Origin: Bacteroidota bacterium
GTDB taxonomy: Bacteria; Bacteroidota; Bacteroidia; Flavobacteriales_F; PHOS-HE28
DNA: 15,296 nt
Direction: 5' to 3'
Assembly (NCBI GenBank): GCA_023430945.1
Contig: JAEYYE010000121.1
Span: forward strand, 1-15,296
Positions 15,042 through 15,296 of the stretch are shown here, piece by piece. Every line of letters begins with the position of its first letter. Position 1 is the stretch's first letter. The position numbers were made by a program, and so were the translations under genes. The notes under the pieces were generated by a model that worked only from the letters and a program-made list of their open reading frames with translations, was not told where the DNA came from and searched no databases.

Positions 15042-15113
15042 CCGGTTCATGCATTCATTGTTCCGGTTCATTCCATTGCAGGATGTACACGCCCGATCGT
15101 GCTTCCACTTTCG
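15042..15113 (+). promoter_or_regulatory. LytTR-type operator and promoter B, driving the lipoprotein gene
   Basis: CCGGTTCAT (15042-15050), 12 bases, an identical CCGGTTCAT (15063-15071), 34 bases, then CACTTTCG (15106-15113), 29 bases before the ATG at 15143. This is the cleanest of the four sites, with both repeats perfect. It shares with promoter A also CCATTGCAG just after the second repeat and GCTTCCACTTTCGC at the box. Confidence 0.8.
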
Positions 15114-15142
15114 CAGCGCAATTCCAACAACACCTCCGCATC

Positions 15143-15296
15143 ATGCAACTCCCAAGTATCCCTGTCCTCCTGCTGATCGCGATCATCGCGGTAAGCTGTG
15201 GTTCACCGGCGCAACCGAAGCCTGAACCTTTTCCATCGATCGAACCGTCACTTGAAGCCGTGAGAAAGCGAGGCGAATACCTCGTTACCACCATGC
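15143..15296 (+). CDS. lipoprotein, N-terminal part (gene runs off the window)
   Basis: The 51 visible codons start MQLPSIPVLLLIAIIAVSCG, a lipoprotein signal peptide with lipobox AVSC and Cys19 as the lipidated residue, followed by a Pro-rich linker (SPAQPKPEPFPS). The sequence after it, LEAVRKRGEYLVTT, resembles the start of periplasmic solute-binding (SBP_bac_3) or MltF-like transglycosylase domains (L..I..RG.L.V.T), but the frame leaves the window there, so this is a weak guess. The ATG at 15143 is 29 bases after the -7-like box of promoter B, so control by the LytTR regulator is likely. Confidence 0.7.
   Translation, partial: MQLPSIPVLLLIAIIAVSCGSPAQPKPEPFPSIEPSLEAVRKRGEYLVTTM

Overview
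The window looks like chromosomal DNA of a Bacteroidota bacterium, most likely Flavobacteriales-like. Two long genes encode secreted proteins with a signal peptide and a C-terminal type IX secretion (T9SS) sorting domain. Promoter-like boxes resemble the Bacteroidota -7 element (TAnnTTTG). There is also a LytS-type sensor kinase with periplasmic TPRs paired with a LytTR regulator. Most of the window is GC-moderate and very rich in GATC. The exception is the helicase gene at 1608-4127, which is AT-rich and has ordinary GATC density, so it looks recently acquired.

Left part (1-7200), an accessory or defence-like region. A four-helix-bundle (S23/IVS-type) gene sits between inverted CTGAC-type repeats. 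It is also bracketed by two diverged copies of the same C-terminal coding sequence ending in QYRRNM. A structured intergenic repeat element follows at 645-747. Next come a membrane protein with a degenerate J-like domain (792-1391), a large SF2 helicase fused to a PD-(D/E)xK-like nuclease domain (1608-4127), an HNH endonuclease of the McrA-like type (4182-5027) and an AAA/DUF4143 ATPase (5088-6224). A truncated copy of the HNH 3' region lies at 6274-6397. A T9SS-exported protein (6407-7201, minus) and a small unknown gene (7293-7577, plus) are transcribed divergently.

Right part (7580-15296), a signalling region. It holds a second copy of the structured repeat (7594-7700, minus), a T9SS-exported beta-propeller-like protein (7718-9304, minus), a DUF4062-STAND ATPase-TPR protein (9504-12251, minus), a translationally coupled LytS-like kinase and LytTR response regulator (12477-14968, plus) with a strong terminator, and the start of a lipoprotein gene (15143 to the window end).

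The main discovery is regulatory. Four promoters in the right part share one architecture: a 9-bp repeat resembling CCGGTTCAT, a 12-bp spacer, a second 9-bp repeat, 34-35 bp, and a -7-like box. They lie upstream of the T9SS protein, the STAND protein, the kinase-regulator pair and the lipoprotein. The 9-12-9 direct repeat with a GTTnAT core matches the known DNA recognition pattern of LytTR regulators. I infer that this two-component system controls itself and its neighbours as a local regulon linking a membrane sensor, a secreted protein, a lipoprotein and a STAND ATPase.
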